A DNA stretch of 64,000 bases from Streptosporangium sp. NBC_01495 (GTDB lineage: Bacteria; Actinomycetota; Actinomycetes; Streptosporangiales; Streptosporangiaceae), in the NCBI RefSeq assembly GCF_036250735.1, contig NZ_CP109430.1, positions 5,270,001 through 5,334,000 of the forward strand, given 5' to 3'. The notes under the pieces are model-generated. The model searched no databases. It saw only the letters and a program-made list of their open reading frames with translations, and had not been told where the DNA came from. Of this stretch, positions 7,019 through 15,451 are shown one piece after another; the stretch's first letter is position 1, and the number at the start of each line of letters is the position of its first letter. The position numbers and the translations under genes are program-made.

Positions 7019-9115
7019 TCACCCGACCGGCTCACCGGTGGCCGCCCGTACTCTCCCGCCCGGCTCGTCGGCGGCGCGCCCGCCGCTCCCGGGGAACCAC
7101 CAGTTGCGGTCGCCGAGCAACTCCATCGCCGACGGCACCAGGACCAGGCGGACCACGGTGGCATCGATGAGGACGGCGACCGCCAGGCCGACACCCAGGA
7201 TCCGGAGCGGCCGGTCGTCGAACGTGCCGAACGCGGCGAACACGCAGAACATGATCGCGGCGGCCGCGGTGATCACGCGTGCCGTCGCCGCCAGGCCCTC
7301 GGTGACCGCGCGGCTGTTGTCACGGGTGCGGGCGTACTCCTCCTGGATCCGGGAGAGCAGGAACACCTCGTAGTCCATGGTCAGCCCGAACGTCACCACG
7401 AACAGCATCATCGGCACCCACGCGTCGATCGGCCCGCCGGTGCCGAGGCCGAGCACGTCCCACTGGAAGATCGCGACGACCGCGCCGTAGGAGGCGCCGA
7501 TCGACAGCAGGTTCACCACGATGGCCTTCAGCGGCACGACCAGACTGCGGAAGACCGGCACCAGCAGCGCGAACGAGGCGAGCAACACCGCGCCGACCAT
7601 CCAGGGCAGCCGGTCGAAGGAGTGCTCGGCGAAGTCGATGCCCGCCGCCGTACCGCCGGTGACCAGGACGGGGCCGGGCAGCGCGGCGCGCAGCGCGTGG
7701 ATCAGGCCGGTGGTGGCCTCATCCTGCGGGCCCGTCTCCGGCACGACCAGGGCGGTCCGCTCGTCCAGCGCGGTCACCCCGGCCACGCCCGGCGTGCTCG
7801 CGGCCTGGGCGACCGCCTGGCCCAGGGGCTCGGCGGAGACCAGTACGAGCGGGCCCGCCGTACCGGGGCCGAAGCCGCCGGCGAGCAGTTCGTGGGCACG
7901 GCGGGTGGTGTCGGAGACCGGCCGGTTGCCCGCGTCCGACCAGCCGAAGCGCAGGCTCGCCGCGGGCAGCGCGAGCCCGAGGAGCAGTCCGAGCGCGAGA
8001 ACGCCGGCCACGAGGGGACGGCGCTGCACGCCCCTGCTCCACCGGCGGGCCGGCGAGCCGGCGGTCCCGCGGCGGTGCGGCAGGGAGAGGCGGTCGACAC
8101 GGGTGCCGAGGAGGCCGAGCAGCGCGGGCAGCAGAGTGAGGGCGGTGAGCATCACCATGAGCACGCCGCACCCGGCGGCCAGTGCGATGCCGCCGCCCAG
8201 CGAGGGACCGAGAATCAGGATGCCCGCGCCGGTGATGATCACCGTGATCCCGGCGAACAGCACCGACCTGCCCGCGGTGGTCATCGCCCGCACCACGGCG
8301 TCCTCGACGGTGAGGCCCTCCCCCAGCGAGGTGCGGAAGCGGGTGACGACGAGCAGCGCGTAGTCGATGCCCACGCCGAGGCCGAGCATGATGGTCACGT
8401 ACACGGCGAATCCCGGCGTGGGGACGACGTTCCCCAGCAACGAGAGCAGGGAGACGGCGCAGACCACCCCGGTCACGCCCGTCAGCAGCGGCAGCGCCGT
8501 CGCGATCAGCGACCTGAACGCGACGAGCAGGATCACCGCGGCGGCCAGTAACCCGATGCCCTCGGTGAGACCGCCGGGAGTGAAGTCGACGAAGTCGTCA
8601 CCGGACAGCTCAACCGTGAGGACGGGAGTTCCCGGGGTGCCGGAGGCGGTGGGAGGACGGAAGCTGTCGCGCACCTCCTTGAGCTTCGTGGCGCCTTCCT
8701 GATCGGTGTGGCTGATCGGGACGGTGGCGACGGTGCCGTCCGCGGACACCTGCTCGTAGGGGGCCTCCGACGGCGGCCGGGATCGCGAGCCCTCTGCCGG
8801 TGTCCGGGCGGCGACCGTCACGCCGGGAACGGTGTTCATACGGGCGATCAGGGCGGTGACCGCCCGCCGCGCCTCGGGGGCGCGCACGCCCGCCGGCGCG
8901 GACACCACGAGCCTGCCCTGGGGCTCGGCGGGGCGGTCGCCGAGCAGGTCGGCGGCCCGCCGGCTCTCCGAGCCCGGCAGCGTGAAGTCGTCGGTCGTGG
9001 CGCCGGGCGCGCGGGCGGCGCCCACGACGAGGGCGGCGGCCAGGGCCAGCCAGGCGAGCAGTACCAGCCATCCGTGGCGGGCACAGAAGCGGGCCGGGGA
9101 GTTGAGGGATGTCAT
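7019..9115 (-). CDS. MMPL-family RND transporter
   Basis: This 698-residue inner-membrane exporter of the MMPL/RND type (lipid or drug export driven by proton flux) has about 12 membrane spans in two halves. Each half is a TM helix, an extracytoplasmic loop and a five-helix sterol-sensing-like bundle. GIDYALLVVTRFR (first half) and GLTMDYEVFLLSRIQEEY (second half) are the conserved MMPL motifs with the proton-relay Asp-Tyr pairs. ATG 9115 is chosen because the first helix starts soon after it (ARFCARHGWLVLLAWLALAA). It lies 186 bases downstream of a response-regulator gene in the same direction and is preceded by a perfect inverted repeat like that in front of the kinase gene, so it is probably the target of that two-component system. 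Confidence 0.93.
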   Translation of the reverse strand: MTSLNSPARFCARHGWLVLLAWLALAAALVVGAARAPGATTDDFTLPGSESRRAADLLGDRPAEPQGRLVVSAPAGVRAPEARRAVTALIARMNTVPGVTVAARTPAEGSRSRPPSEAPYEQVSADGTVATVPISHTDQEGATKLKEVRDSFRPPTASGTPGTPVLTVELSGDDFVDFTPGGLTEGIGLLAAAVILLVAFRSLIATALPLLTGVTGVVCAVSLLSLLGNVVPTPGFAVYVTIMLGLGVGIDYALLVVTRFRTSLGEGLTVEDAVVRAMTTAGRSVLFAGITVIITGAGILILGPSLGGGIALAAGCGVLMVMLTALTLLPALLGLLGTRVDRLSLPHRRGTAGSPARRWSRGVQRRPLVAGVLALGLLLGLALPAASLRFGWSDAGNRPVSDTTRRAHELLAGGFGPGTAGPLVLVSAEPLGQAVAQAASTPGVAGVTALDERTALVVPETGPQDEATTGLIHALRAALPGPVLVTGGTAAGIDFAEHSFDRLPWMVGAVLLASFALLVPVFRSLVVPLKAIVVNLLSIGASYGAVVAIFQWDVLGLGTGGPIDAWVPMMLFVVTFGLTMDYEVFLLSRIQEEYARTRDNSRAVTEGLAATARVITAAAAIMFCVFAAFGTFDDRPLRILGVGLAVAVLIDATVVRLVLVPSAMELLGDRNWWFPGSGGRAADEPGGRVRAATGEPVG

Positions 9116-9175
9116 GGGTCCCGACGCTAGGAACGGGCACCGCCCGCGGTCGTCCACCCGGCGCGGGCGGCGCCC

Positions 9176-9191
9176 TACCGCACCTGCGGTA
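9176..9191. promoter_or_regulatory. inverted repeat operator upstream of the MMPL gene
   Basis: TACCGCACCTGCGGTA is a perfect 7-bp inverted repeat with a 2-base spacer, 61 bases upstream of the MMPL start. The TACCGC core also occurs in the inverted repeat before the kinase gene at 11211-11240, suggesting a shared response-regulator site. Confidence 0.6.
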
Positions 9192-9242
9192 AGGTGCGGG
9201 GAGCCGGCGGGTCCGCTCATGGAACCGCGCCGCCGCCTTGGC

Positions 9243-9312
9243 CTGCCGACGCCTTACCCATGCCGTCCCGGCCTACCGACGCGGCTTACCGACGCCGTGG
9301 CTTACCGCTGCC
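9243..9312. repeat. degenerate tandem TTACCGACGC-type repeats
   Basis: Copies are CTGCCGACGCC at 9243, CCTACCGACGCGG at 9272, CTTACCGACGCCG at 9285 and CTTACCGCTGCC at 9301. They share TACCG with the nearby operators and run into the 3' end of the response-regulator gene. Confidence 0.55.
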
Positions 9313-9964
9313 TCGGCAGGCCGGGACGGACCAGGCCGCTCTCGTAACCCAGAACGACGAGTTGCGCCCTGTCGTGCACGGCCAGCTTCGCCATCATTCG
9401 GTTGACGTGTGTCTTCACCGTGGCGGGACTCATGTGCAGGTGCTCGGCGATCTGGAGGTTACTCAGCCCCTCGGCGACCCCGGCCAGCACCTCGCGCTCG
9501 CGATCGGTCAGCGGCGCCAGCCTGGCCCGGCCGGGCGCGGGGTCGGGTCTGGCCGAGAACTCCTCGATGAGCCGCCGGGTGACGCCCGGCGACAGCAGCG
9601 CGTCGCCCCTGGCGGCGACGCGTACGGCGTGGCGCAGTTCGGCCGGTTCGGCGTCCTTGACCAGGAAGCCGCTGGCCCCCGAGCGGAGCGCCTCGTAGAC
9701 GTACTCGTCGAGGTCGAAGGTGGTGACCACGACCACCTTGGCGCCGCCCGCCGCCACGATCCTGCGGGTGGCCTCCAGGCCGTCGATCTCCGGCATGCGA
9801 ATGTCCATCAGCACGACGTCTGGGCGGAGTTCGGCGGCCAGCCGCACGGCTTCGCGGCCGTTGGCGGCCTCACCGAGCACGGTGAGGTCCTCCTCCGCGT
9901 CGAGCAGGGCGCGCAGGCCGGCGCGGACCAGTGGCTGGTCGTCGGCGAGCAGGACGGTGATCAT
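9302..9964 (-). CDS. NarL/LuxR-family response regulator
   Basis: This 220-residue regulator has a receiver domain (residues 1-118; VLLADDQPLVRAG gives the acidic pocket, VLMDIRMPEIDGLEA the phosphorylated Asp, VVVTTF and LVKDA the Thr and Lys) and a C-terminal LuxR HTH (LTDREREVLAGVAEGLSN to VKTHVNRMMAKL). ATG 9964 overlaps the kinase stop by four bases (ATGA), showing translational coupling. It is phosphorylated by the kinase encoded upstream and most likely binds the TACCGC inverted repeats in front of the kinase and MMPL genes. Confidence 0.93.
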   Translation of the reverse strand: MITVLLADDQPLVRAGLRALLDAEEDLTVLGEAANGREAVRLAAELRPDVVLMDIRMPEIDGLEATRRIVAAGGAKVVVVTTFDLDEYVYEALRSGASGFLVKDAEPAELRHAVRVAARGDALLSPGVTRRLIEEFSARPDPAPGRARLAPLTDREREVLAGVAEGLSNLQIAEHLHMSPATVKTHVNRMMAKLAVHDRAQLVVLGYESGLVRPGLPRQR

Positions 9965-11172
9965 CCCGGGAGCCACGCCGCGACCTGGAAACCGCCCTCC
10001 GGCCGGTCTCCGACGACGAGCCTCCCGCCGACCGCGGCCACCCGCTCCGCCATCCCCGCCAGCCCGTGCCCCCCGCGGATCCCGTCACCACCGACCCGCT
10101 CGTACCCGGCCTCGTACCCGGCGCGAATCCCGTCACCACCGGCCGGCCCGTACCCGGCGCCCGTCGCGCGCGGGCCGCCCGGCCGGGGCGTGCCGCTCCC
10201 CTGGCCGTCGTCGTCCACCTGGATGGTCACGCCGCCGGTCTCGAAACTCAACCGGACCCGCGCCGTGCTCGCCTTCGCGTGACGCATGGTGTTGGTGAGC
10301 GCCTCCTGCACGATCCGGTACGCGGTCAGGTCCACCGCGGGGGCCAGCGCCCGCCGCTCCCCCGCGACCTCGAACTCTACCGGCAGGCCCGCGGCGGCGA
10401 CCAGCTCCTCCAGCTGCCCGGCGCCCGGCATCGGCCACCTTCCCTCGGGCCCGTCCTCGCGCAGGACGCCGAGGACGCCCTTCATCTCCGCCAGGGCCTC
10501 GCGGCTGGCCGTACGGATCACCGACAGCGCCTCCCTGGCCGCCTCGGGGCCGCCGGAGCGGTCGATCGCCTCCGCGGCGACGGCGGCGTGCAGCGCGATC
10601 AGCGACACGGTGTGGGAGGTGACGTCGTGCAGTTCCCTGGCGACCTTGAGGCGCTCCTCCCGCCCCCGCCCGCGCGCCATCTCCTCACGGGTTCGCTCGG
10701 CCTCGACCATCCGCCGCTCCACCTCGGTGGCGTGCGCGCGGCGAGCCCTGGACACCTCGGCGAGCTGCCCGACCACCACCGCGATGAGCGCCCACAGCAG
10801 CAGGCCGGTGAGATTGTCGAGGGTCCTGTCGACGAGCACGGCGCCCGAGGGGACCGCCACCAGGAAACCCGTACCCGCCCAGCCCAGTGCCCGGCGCCCC
10901 GAGGAGATCGTCGCGAACACGGCGATCAGCGCGGGAACCGGCCACAGCGCGTAGGCGTAGCCGAGAGTGAAGACGGCCGCCGCCGAGGCCGCGCAGACGG
11001 CCAGGCTGAGCTCGGGCCGCTCGCCCAGCCTGACCAGGCCGAGCACCGTCAGGGCCAGCAGCGTGCAGCCGAGGACGTCGAGCGGCCGGGCGGCGGGCTG
11101 GTTGCCGTAGGCCATGACCGAGGAGAACCCGACGACCACGGCCATGGCGGCCACCAGCGCGAACCTGTTCAC
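9961..11172 (-). CDS. HisKA_3 sensor histidine kinase
   Basis: This 403-residue NarX/DesK-type sensor has about five to six N-terminal membrane helices (residues 8-140) with no large extracellular domain, then a coiled-coil linker. The dimerisation/phosphoacceptor motif RLKVARELHDVTSHTVSL (H-box) starts near residue 174. The N-box is AYRIVQEALTNTMRHAKA and the G1 box QVDDDGQG. Between G1 and the G2 box (GGHGLAGM) there is an unusual Gly/Tyr-rich insertion of about 35 residues containing a duplicated GGDGIR unit, encoded by a near-perfect direct repeat (10078-10112 and 10126-10160). Sensing is likely intramembrane, fitting control of an MMPL exporter. It is the first gene of a kinase-regulator-exporter unit. 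Confidence 0.92.
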   Translation of the reverse strand: MNRFALVAAMAVVVGFSSVMAYGNQPAARPLDVLGCTLLALTVLGLVRLGERPELSLAVCAASAAAVFTLGYAYALWPVPALIAVFATISSGRRALGWAGTGFLVAVPSGAVLVDRTLDNLTGLLLWALIAVVVGQLAEVSRARRAHATEVERRMVEAERTREEMARGRGREERLKVARELHDVTSHTVSLIALHAAVAAEAIDRSGGPEAAREALSVIRTASREALAEMKGVLGVLREDGPEGRWPMPGAGQLEELVAAAGLPVEFEVAGERRALAPAVDLTAYRIVQEALTNTMRHAKASTARVRLSFETGGVTIQVDDDGQGSGTPRPGGPRATGAGYGPAGGDGIRAGYEAGYERVGGDGIRGGHGLAGMAERVAAVGGRLVVGDRPEGGFQVAAWLPG

Positions 11173-11210
11173 CCCCGCACAGTAATCCGCCCGGCGGACG
11201 GGGACATCCC

Positions 11211-11240
11211 CCCGTGGCGGTAGCCGCCTACCGCCACGGG
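11211..11240. promoter_or_regulatory. 13-bp perfect inverted repeat before the kinase gene
   Basis: CCCGTGGCGGTAG (11211-11223) and CTACCGCCACGGG (11228-11240) pair perfectly across 4 bases, 39 bases upstream of the kinase start. It shares TACCGC with the MMPL operator and is a likely autoregulatory site. Confidence 0.65.
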
Positions 11241-11291
11241 TGCACGCGCCCCTCGGACGGTGTGCGCGTCCGGGAACCGGGCCGGAATCCG

Positions 11292-11404
11292 GCGGTGGGC
11301 CCCGGACGGCCGGACCTTCGCGGCCACCCTCGGAACAGCCATGGGGGTTCCCTCACAACGGCGGAGCGGTGGGTCCGGACGGCCGGGCCTTCGCGGCCAC
11401 CGCC
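11292..11404. repeat. 37-bp near-perfect direct repeat
   Basis: Two copies (11292-11329 and 11367-11404) share CGGACGGCCGG then CCTTCGCGGCCACC with only two or three differences. They lie in the non-coding gap between the kinase promoter and the MFS gene terminator. Confidence 0.75.
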
Positions 11405-11406
11405 CC

Positions 11407-11457
11407 CGGGCGGCCTCACGGCCGGGCGGGCAGCTCACCCGGCCGTGAGGCCGCCCG
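11407..11457 (-). terminator. 20-bp perfect hairpin overlapping the MFS stop codon
   Basis: CGGGCGGCCTCACGGCCGGG (11407-11426) pairs perfectly with 11438-11457 around an 11-base loop. The TGA of the MFS gene lies in the left arm, so the hairpin includes the last codons. There is no T-tract, as is common in actinomycete terminators. Confidence 0.75.
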
Positions 11458-12642
11458 CTCCCGCGCAGGGCGGGTCAGGGCGGAGTACAGGCATGCGGTC
11501 GCCACCAGTGACGCGACCCCCGCCAGCGCCATCGCCGCGGAGACCGGTACGAACTCGGCCAGCGTTCCCGTCCCCGAGGCCGCCAGCGCCTGTCCGGCCA
11601 TCGTGCCGCTGCCCGCCAGCCCGAGCGCCTGCCCCCTGACGCGCTCGGGCACCGCCGCCACGTAACGCTCCTGCGTGCCCAGATGCCCGGCGAATCCGAA
11701 GGAGGCCACCGCCACCAGCGCCGTCGCGACCCACGCGCCCGGTGACAGCGCGAAGAAGAGGTACGGCACCGCCATCAGCGTGAACAGCGGCACCGCCAGC
11801 CGGACCCGCTGCTCGGGCGTGGTCCACCGGCCGACCGTCAGATCACCCGCGAGCATGCCACCGGCCGCCGCGATGAACAGCGCCCCCGCCGTCCCCGCCG
11901 AGCCGCCCGCGTACGGCACGTAGAGCGCCTCCGCCCCGACGACCAGCCCGTTCGGCACCCACTGCACGAGCAGCAGCCCGCGGAGCCGCCGGTCGCCCAG
12001 CAGTTCCCCGTTCACCGCCCAGACCTGCCGCCAGGTCTGCCGTCCCGACACCCTCGGCGGCCTGGCCCGCAGTCCCAGCCGCTGCGTGAGCGCCACCAGC
12101 GCGCCGAGCGCCGCGGCCGACCACAGTGCCGCGTACGGCCCGGCCACCGCCAGCAGCGTCCCGCCGAGGGCGAATCCGGCGATCTGCGTGGCACCGACCG
12201 CGATGTTCAGCGCCGAGCGGCCCAGCACGTAGCCGTTGCCCGGCAGCAGGTCGGCCAGCAGTGCCTGGCGCGCGCCGCTCGCGACGGCGTCGAACAGCCC
12301 GCACGTCATGACCAGCGCCAGCATCCCCCACACCGGCAGCACCCCGAGGGCGAGCACCGCGACCGCGACCGCCCTGGCCAGGTCCCACGAAACCAGCAGC
12401 GCCCGGGGCGGCAGCCTGTCGGCCAGCCCGCCGAGTGTCAGCGCGCCGACGGCCTGCGGCAGGAAACCCGCGAGGTAGGCCAGCGCGGCCAGGAACGGCG
12501 AGCCGGTGTGGGCGTACACCAGCGTGGACAGCGCCAGGCTCTCCATGGTCTTGCCCATGACGCTCGCGGCCTGCGCGGCGAACAGCGTCCTGAACTGGCC
12601 GACGGCGAAGATCTCCCGATAGGTGTTCACGCACCGGAGCAT
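11416..12642 (-). CDS. MFS efflux transporter
   Basis: This 408-residue major facilitator has about 12 membrane helices. The early loop LGGLADRLPPRALL is a variant of the MFS motif A (G-x-L-x-D-R). It resembles the MdfA/ENT-like drug exporters that actinomycetes pair with ArsR regulators. The start may be ATG 12642 or GTG 12630 (VNTYREIFAV); neither has a strong Shine-Dalgarno. It is divergent from the ArsR-type gene at 12691, which probably represses it. The last codons and stop lie within a 20-bp hairpin. The substrate is unknown. Confidence 0.87.
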   Translation of the reverse strand: MLRCVNTYREIFAVGQFRTLFAAQAASVMGKTMESLALSTLVYAHTGSPFLAALAYLAGFLPQAVGALTLGGLADRLPPRALLVSWDLARAVAVAVLALGVLPVWGMLALVMTCGLFDAVASGARQALLADLLPGNGYVLGRSALNIAVGATQIAGFALGGTLLAVAGPYAALWSAAALGALVALTQRLGLRARPPRVSGRQTWRQVWAVNGELLGDRRLRGLLLVQWVPNGLVVGAEALYVPYAGGSAGTAGALFIAAAGGMLAGDLTVGRWTTPEQRVRLAVPLFTLMAVPYLFFALSPGAWVATALVAVASFGFAGHLGTQERYVAAVPERVRGQALGLAGSGTMAGQALAASGTGTLAEFVPVSAAMALAGVASLVATACLYSALTRPARERAASRPGELPARP

Positions 12643-12669
12643 GCGGGCAGGCCCGCGCCGGGAGCTACT

Positions 12670-12689
12670 GTTTCGTCAGGAGGCGAAAC
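12670..12689. promoter_or_regulatory. inverted repeat enclosing the Shine-Dalgarno of the ArsR gene
   Basis: GTTTCG (12670-12675) and CGAAAC (12684-12689) flank the AGGAGG Shine-Dalgarno at 12678-12683. It could be an ArsR operator for both divergent genes or an RNA hairpin masking the ribosome site. Confidence 0.5.
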
Positions 12690-12690
12690 C

Positions 12691-13653
12691 TTGTCCTATC
12701 TGGAGTGCACCCCCGAGGACCTGGCGCGCACCCGCTTCGTGATGTCGCCGATGGCCCAGGTGGTCGCCGCTCTGCCCCTGCTCGCCGGCGGCCGGATGCC
12801 GCCCGGGATGTCGCGGTGGACGGCCGGGGTACGCGACCGCTACGAGGCGCTGGTCGCCGCCGACCCCGTCCTGCGGGCCCTGGCCGACCTGCTGGTGGTC
12901 ACCGACTACGTGCCCGACTTCTTCTGCGTGCCGCCGCCCCACGTGAACGCCACGTTCTCCGAGGAGGCGCTGGCCGTGCGGCGCACGCCGTACCGGAAGG
13001 CACGCGCCGACCTGGAGCTGAGCTACCGGGGCCGGCCGACGGCCGCGGCGCTGGACGTGCCCGACGTCGCCGAGCGGGTGGCCGGGAGTTTGACCGCCGC
13101 GTGGAGCGAGCTGATCGAGCCCGACTGGCCGAGGATGCGCGCGCTCCTGGAGCGTGACATCGTGCGGCGGGCGGGACGGCTGGCGGTGTACGGCTGGGCC
13201 GAGGTGTTCGACGAGCTGGACGTGCACATGTCGCTGGAGGGCGAGCGGATCCTGCTCGGCCGGGTGACCGGCGCCTCGCACCGGCTGGGCGGCGTCGGCC
13301 TGGTCCTGATGCCCAACGCGTTCGGCGGGAGGACCGTCTACCTCGACCCGCCGCGTGCCTTCGGGCTCACCTACCCGGCGCGGGGTGTGGCCGCGCTGTG
13401 GGAGAGCCGGGTGCCCGCGCCGGACAGCCTGGCCGCGTTGCTCGGCAGGGGCAGGGCCGCGGTGCTGCTGGAGCTGGCGACGCCCGCGAGCACCAGCCAG
13501 CTCGTCGCCAGGCTGGGCATGACGCTCGGCGGCGTCGGCGACCACCTCGCGGTGCTCAGGCGATCGGGGCTGGTCACGCGCGGCAGGAGCGGGCGGTCGG
13601 TGCTCTACACGCGCACCCCGATGGGCGACGCCCTGAGTGAGTGGAACGCTTGA
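12691..13653 (+). CDS. ArsR-type regulator with DUF5937-like N-terminal domain
   Basis: This 320-residue protein has a long N-terminal ligand-like domain (residues 1-230, PMAQVVAALPLLAGG near the start, then WTAGVRDRYEALVAADP) of the kind annotated DUF5937. The C-terminal winged helix (residues about 245-315) includes LATPASTSQLVARLGMTLGG and GDHLAVLRRSGLVTRGRSG. TTG 12691 is chosen because a perfect AGGAGG lies 7 bases upstream; earlier in-frame codons run into the divergent MFS gene. It probably represses that exporter and itself through the 12670-12689 repeat. Confidence 0.85.
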   Translation: MSYLECTPEDLARTRFVMSPMAQVVAALPLLAGGRMPPGMSRWTAGVRDRYEALVAADPVLRALADLLVVTDYVPDFFCVPPPHVNATFSEEALAVRRTPYRKARADLELSYRGRPTAAALDVPDVAERVAGSLTAAWSELIEPDWPRMRALLERDIVRRAGRLAVYGWAEVFDELDVHMSLEGERILLGRVTGASHRLGGVGLVLMPNAFGGRTVYLDPPRAFGLTYPARGVAALWESRVPAPDSLAALLGRGRAAVLLELATPASTSQLVARLGMTLGGVGDHLAVLRRSGLVTRGRSGRSVLYTRTPMGDALSEWNA

Positions 13654-13707
13654 ACGCGGCGCGGCGCGGGAAGCGCGCACCGCCGCCCGGCCCGGCGGGG
13701 CACCCGG

Positions 13708-14646
13708 TCAGCCCGCCGAGACCCTGAGGACGATCTTTCCTCGCACGTGACCGGTCCGGCTCAGCCGGAACGCCTCGGCCGCCTCGGACAGGTCCAGGAC
13801 GGTCGTGATCTCGGGGACGGCCAGGCCGCCCTCGATCATCCGTCGCAGCTCGTCGAGGTCCTCCGCGCTCGGCCGGGCGAACACGAAGGTGCCGCCGTGC
13901 TCCAGCACGCCGTCGTTGGTCAGCGAGACGACCCGTCCCCGCGCGTCCTCGCGCAGCAGGGCGAGGGACGACACCAGTTCCTCGCCGCCGTACATGTCCA
14001 TGATCGCGGTGACCCCGGCCGGCGCGAGCGAGCGCACCCGCTCTTCGAGGCCGGGGCCGTAGGTGACGGGCTCGGCGCCGAGGCCTCGCAGGTAGTCGTG
14101 GTTGCGGGCCGAGGCGGTGCCGATGACGCGTGCTCCCAGGGCGGCGGCGATCCGCACGGCGAACGATCCGACGCCGCCCGCCGCGGCCTGCACCAGCACG
14201 GTGTCACCGGCCCCGACCCGCAGCGCGTGGACGAGTGACTGGTAGGCGGTGAGACCGGCGATCGGGACGGCGGCCGCCTGCTCCCAGCTCAGGTTGACCG
14301 GCTTGCGGGCGATGGTACGTATCGGTGCGGCCACCCGCTCGGCGTAGGTTCCCCTCCCGATCGAGTCTTCGCGCACGTACCCGATCACCTCGTCTCCCAC
14401 CGCGAAGCCGGTGACCGTCGGGCCGACCTCCGCGACCACCCCGGCGACGTCCCAGCCGGGAATGACGGGAAAGTGGACGTCGAAACGGCCGTCCAGATGC
14501 CCGGAGGCCGTCTGCCAGTCGACCGGGTTGACCGACACCGCCCTCACGTCGACGAGAACGGACTCCGGGCCGAGCTTCGGCTCGGGGACGTCCGCCATCT
14601 CCAGGACCTCCGGCCCGCCGTAGCGCCGGTAAACGATCGCCTTCAT
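13708..14646 (-). CDS. NADP-dependent quinone oxidoreductase (MDR superfamily, zinc-free)
   Basis: This 312-residue medium-chain reductase of the QOR group reduces quinones or enones with NADPH. It has the GroES-like fold at residues 1-120 (YGGPEVLEMADVPEP; NPVDWQTASG; PGWDVAGVVAEVG) and a Rossmann domain with AAAGGVGSFAVRIAAALGA as nucleotide loop. Cysteine and histidine zinc ligands are absent, as expected for QOR. ATG 14646 is preferred over the longer frame because it starts at the first family strand (MKAIVYRRYGG). The upstream region has a TATAAA -10 box. It stands next to a gene-decay zone. Confidence 0.9.
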   Translation of the reverse strand: MKAIVYRRYGGPEVLEMADVPEPKLGPESVLVDVRAVSVNPVDWQTASGHLDGRFDVHFPVIPGWDVAGVVAEVGPTVTGFAVGDEVIGYVREDSIGRGTYAERVAAPIRTIARKPVNLSWEQAAAVPIAGLTAYQSLVHALRVGAGDTVLVQAAAGGVGSFAVRIAAALGARVIGTASARNHDYLRGLGAEPVTYGPGLEERVRSLAPAGVTAIMDMYGGEELVSSLALLREDARGRVVSLTNDGVLEHGGTFVFARPSAEDLDELRRMIEGGLAVPEITTVLDLSEAAEAFRLSRTGHVRGKIVLRVSAG

Positions 14647-14701
14647 TCCCTGCCTTCCGAAGCGCGCACCGGCCCGCGAACAGTGCGACATCGTGGGCCG
14701 C

Positions 14702-14722
14702 TTTATAGCACCAAATAGCTAC
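14702..14722 (-). promoter_or_regulatory. promoter/operator of the quinone oxidoreductase gene
   Basis: On the minus strand the AT-rich GTAGCTATTTGGTGCTATAA contains a TATAAA -10 box (14707-14702) and a TAGC-N8-GCTA dyad, 56 bases upstream of the start. The dyad could be a repressor site. Confidence 0.45.
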
Positions 14723-14724
14723 TT

Positions 14725-14795
14725 TTACTGATCCAGACCGACGTAGCCGGTGGCACCGATGATCAGGATCTCATGGTGGGAGAGCTCCTTGGAGG
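14725..14795 (-). pseudogene. remnant of an NAD(P)-binding (SDR/NmrA-like) gene
   Basis: Just after the Gfo/Idh remnant stop, an AAGGAG Shine-Dalgarno and an ATG at about 14773 are followed one frame off by EILIIGATGYVG, a clear Rossmann GxxGxxG start, then LDQ and TAA at 14725. A single-base deletion after the ATG (ATGGAG to ATGAG) would explain the frameshift. All later sequence is missing, so only the first 15 or so codons survive. It was probably translated right after the oxidoreductase now also decayed. Confidence 0.55.
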
Positions 14796-15420
14796 TCAGG
14801 GGGCGAGCTCCTGGCGGGAACCGGTCCGCGAGGCGTTCTCGACGGCGGCGAGCACGCGGTGCTGGCGCACGGCGGTGTGGAAGGAGGGATGCGCCTCGCG
14901 GCCCTCGGCGATCGCGCGGGCGACCTCCAGGTAGAAGGCCGCGACGTTCGAGGGCGGACCCGCGGGGACGTTGGCGAGTGAACTCACGACGGCGTTCGCG
15001 GGTGAACGCGCGGGGACGGAAAGGGGCGAACGCGCGGGAACGTTCGCGGGTGAACTCGTGAGGACGCCGCCGGGAGCGTCCGGGAGCGTGTGGCGGCCCG
15101 CGACGACCGACTCGGCGCGGGTGCCGTCGGCGGCCGAACGGGTGACCGTCCAGTCGGCCCAGTGCAGGTACATCCCGGGCTCGGTGGGAGCGACGGTCAG
15201 CGCGCCCTCGCTTCCGGTGATCCTGAGGTGGAAGCCGTCGGGTCCCGGGGCGTTGCCGCCGGGCACGCTCACCACGGCCACGGCCCCGCTCTCCAGGCGG
15301 CCGTGGACGGTCACGTGGCCGGGCACCCCGCTGGGTGTCGACCGGCCCGTTTCTGCCACGGCGACCACGTCCACGTCCGGGTGGGCGGCCAGCTCGGCGG
15401 CTTCCCCGGACGGCATGGGA
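14796..15420 (-). pseudogene. decayed Gfo/Idh/MocA-family oxidoreductase
   Basis: The C-terminal half of a Gfo/Idh/MocA dehydrogenase is readable: VTVHGRLESGAVAVVSVPGG, HLRITGSEGALTVAP and the end AAFYLEVARAIAEGREAHPS to AAVENASRTGSRQ. The N-terminal GxGxxG Rossmann strand is absent. A short N-domain piece (AAELAAHPDVDVV) is joined directly to the late AVAETGRSTPSG segment, implying an in-frame deletion of roughly 130 codons. A 24-bp tandem repeat (14962-15057) inserts an octapeptide SPANVPAR four times before the last helix. Upstream, the frame dissolves into a 19-bp repeat array. The frame is open but cannot make a working enzyme. Confidence 0.75.
14962..15057. repeat. 24-bp tandem repeat, 4 copies, in the Gfo/Idh remnant
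   Basis: Units start at 14962, 14986, 15010 and 15034 and are variants of GCGGGGACGTTCGCGGGTGA plus ACTC. On the minus strand each encodes an octapeptide like SPANVPAR. Confidence 0.85.
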
Positions 15421-15451
15421 CGGGGGCGTCCACGGCGTGGCGGGCGTCGCC

